A DNA stretch of 64,000 nt from Hypholoma sublateritium FD-334 SS-4 (taxonomy: Eukaryota > Basidiomycota > Agaricomycetes > Agaricales > Strophariaceae): positions 18,468-82,467 of the forward strand of contig KN817620.1 in NCBI GenBank assembly GCA_000827495.1, written 5' to 3'. The position numbers and the translations under genes were made by a program. The notes below the pieces were generated by a model, which was not told the DNA's origin, did not search any database, and worked only from the letters and a program-made list of their open reading frames with translations. The first letter of the stretch is position 1; every line of letters begins with the position of its first letter. Below are positions 62,091 to 64,000 of this stretch, piece by piece.

Positions 62091-64000
62091 CTACAGATCA
62101 ATTACATATGCCTTTTTGCTCCTGGGGCCCGAGTGAACTGGGAATCATCAGGAATATAGCTTCAAACAACACCGTACACTAAAAGTGTGCCATGGTGGCA
62201 CACCTTTCACACGGCTCAGCTGTTCAACATTTCGCAGGTGTTGGTTCATTCAATTACTCATAAGTCTCGCACACGGGTGTCCTGAGCGTCGTCGACAATG
62301 ATGTGGACATGGCGCGGCAAATGCCGAGACGATGATCAACCAAGTGCAAACTCGGTTGATCGTTGTCTCTCACTATCACATAGTGCTGAGCCCCTCCCCT
62401 TTCAGCTGGGATGTGGGCTTGGCTTCGTAAACTTTCGTAGCAAACGATGGCCGTAGGATTGCGGTGGGGATGGCAAAAAGGGAAGACCCGAGAGCGGGAG
62501 ATCCATGTGGTGCGTGGCTGCATCGCCCCCCCCTTAACACATTAATCCAACCTCCTGCAGTGCACACAGCGCCTATGGCCACTACACTGACGGTGCGACG
62601 TGCTCCCTATGCCCCCTTGCTCGCTCGCATTACAACGATGACCACGAGAGCATCACAGCCGTCACCATGGTGCCGACATGGACATGAGGCGCCGACTTTG
62701 GTGCCCGACACACCCCTCAACGCCGCCCCACCTCCCGCTCTATGCCTATGTGGCCGCTGCGTCCACTCTGCCCACCAAGCGGACCCCCGCCGCGTTCGCA
62801 CTGCGCTGAATTGAGGCCATAAGCCCTCCCTCGCCTCTTCGCCACCCAACAATGACCGCGAGAGTGCAAATCCGGTGCGATACACCCCCCCTCGCCTCCT
62901 CGGCCCCCAATGCCATCGCGGCTGCCCAGCCAGCTCAGCGATGTTTTGCCCGGGGTGAATACCCTCGCACAGCATGTGCGTACCAAGCACATAGGCTATG
63001 GCAGGCGCACAACAATCGGCGCGGTAGTGAGGTGCGCCCCTGCTCGACGGCGGACAGGCAACGGCGGCTAGGACCTGTTGGGGGTCAGTCGCGGTGATAG
63101 GGCGCGTGCTGGGCCACCCGTGTAATTTTGACATTCCTCAAGGAATACGCCTTTTACACGGGTATACAGTAGAGTAGAGTAAGCTACCCGGTTTGACTCT
63201 AAAAACAGGATAGGACGCCGGCAAGCTATAAAACATGAACGTCTTNGCACTACTGGTAACGCCGGCTAAATATTAAGCNGGCTATCCAGTAGAGTTATGC
63301 GGCGTAAACAAGCGGGCAGACTTAGACTGGGCCTTCAAGGCCAGCATCTGACCTACGGGACGGTTCACTGTAATTATCCGGGAACTCGAGAGGACCACAT
63401 TGAATATCAGGACGCGTCGACGCGCAGGAGGCTTTCCGGCTTAATGAAGCGGTCTAAATCGTTAAGGGGCTTAATCTAAACATAGAACAAGCGCGCGTCC
63501 CCGGAAGATCCGGTAGCCCGACTATGACCGTCGGACCAACTTAAAAATAGCACAAGCGGCTAAATCCTGTACAGGCGGCTAAACGCCTGCCCGCTTGTTC
63601 TACCAAGTAAAAACGAACCTTCGAGATCCTTCCAAAGCACGCGGCTCATTGCAAATAAGCCGCTTGCTCACTCAGCACAGGGCGCCAAGGAGTATGGCGC
63701 CTTCACGAACCAGTAAATAGCCGGCGAACATGCTAGAACNTCGCGGCGAAGGCTTGGCAGTAGAAACATATAAATACCCGGCTTGTTTGTAGTAGAAANG
63801 TAGGCAATACCAGTAGAAGCTTTTAGCGGACACCTGTAGCTCCTCGTCGAAAGACATATTCTTGAATCAATATCATAGTTGTATCTAGTGGGACTTTAAG
63901 TTCGCAGCTGGAGCATCTATCAGGGTCTATTTGGACGTTAAACGAGAGTCTATTGGGACTTTAAACGAGAGTCTTTAAGGGACTAACTTGTATCTAGTGG
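62091..64000. other. Repeat debris and low-quality contig end
   Basis: Just past the transposase an 8-bp stem (GTGTGCCA-TGG-TGGCACAC) sits near 62186. From 62500 to 63110 the sequence is C-rich with no supported gene. From 63140 on, short motifs recur: (A)ACAAGCGGGC direct and inverted (63307, 63484, 63588), GCGGCTAAA, and at the very end GGGACTTTAA/CGAGAGTCT units with TATCTAGTGG at both 63884 and 63991. Single Ns occur at 63245, 63279, 63740 and 63799. Confidence 0.5.
63881..64000. repeat. Short tandem units at the window end
   Basis: TTGTATCTAGTGG is present at about 63881 and again at about 63988. Between them GGGACTTTAA and CGAGAGTCT recur two to three times with small changes. The array probably continues beyond the window. 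Confidence 0.6.

Overview
This 64 kb window is nuclear DNA of a filamentous basidiomycete, most likely an agaricomycete mushroom or polypore. The genes carry many short introns (about 46-75 bp). Several families typical of Agaricomycetes are present: a FunK1-type kinase, a NACHT NLR, single-exon and few-exon F-box/LRR proteins, a Plavaka (CACTA-like) transposase, and a head-to-head pair of lineage-restricted membrane proteins. I rebuilt exon structures by hand from family conservation and reading frame. Nearly all reconstructions close in frame; the exceptions are named in the entries.

Layout. 0.8-19 kb is a compact housekeeping block: DAHP synthase (-), TIM9 (+), a split G-patch protein (+), an F-box protein (-), a PQ-loop vacuolar amino-acid transporter (-), prohibitin-2 (+), the G-patch nucleolar protein TMA23 (+), a CorA Mg2+ channel (+) and an F-box protein with an acidic loop (+). 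19.3-22.1 kb holds a FunK1 kinase (-). 22-27 kb is repeat-rich (tRNA-like SINE, 21-bp tandem repeat, hairpins, a 508-base assembly gap). 26.9-29.1 kb holds the head-to-head 1-TM/7-TM pair. 29-33.4 kb is GC-rich, gene-free low-complexity DNA. 33.4-39.8 kb holds a 986-aa orphan protein and a NACHT NLR in tandem (-). 40.4-54 kb is a second housekeeping block: epsin (-), NudC-domain protein (+), nuclear coiled-coil protein (+), ERV46 (-), a fragmentary Zn-cluster-like gene (+) and VPS45 (-). 54-64 kb is decayed DNA: a histone H2A pseudogene, a galactonate-dehydratase-like pseudogene, an apparently intact Plavaka transposase and repeat debris with scattered Ns.

Functional links. Three genes act in membrane traffic (epsin, ERV46, VPS45), two in mitochondria (TIM9, PHB2), two in membrane transport (PQ-loop, CorA) and one in aromatic amino-acid synthesis. 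There is no biosynthetic cluster. The points most worth following up are five GC-AG introns among roughly 93 reconstructed ones, the NLR/orphan-protein tandem, the 56-bp divergent pair, two domains split by acidic insertions, and the adjacent H2A and enolase-superfamily pseudogenes.
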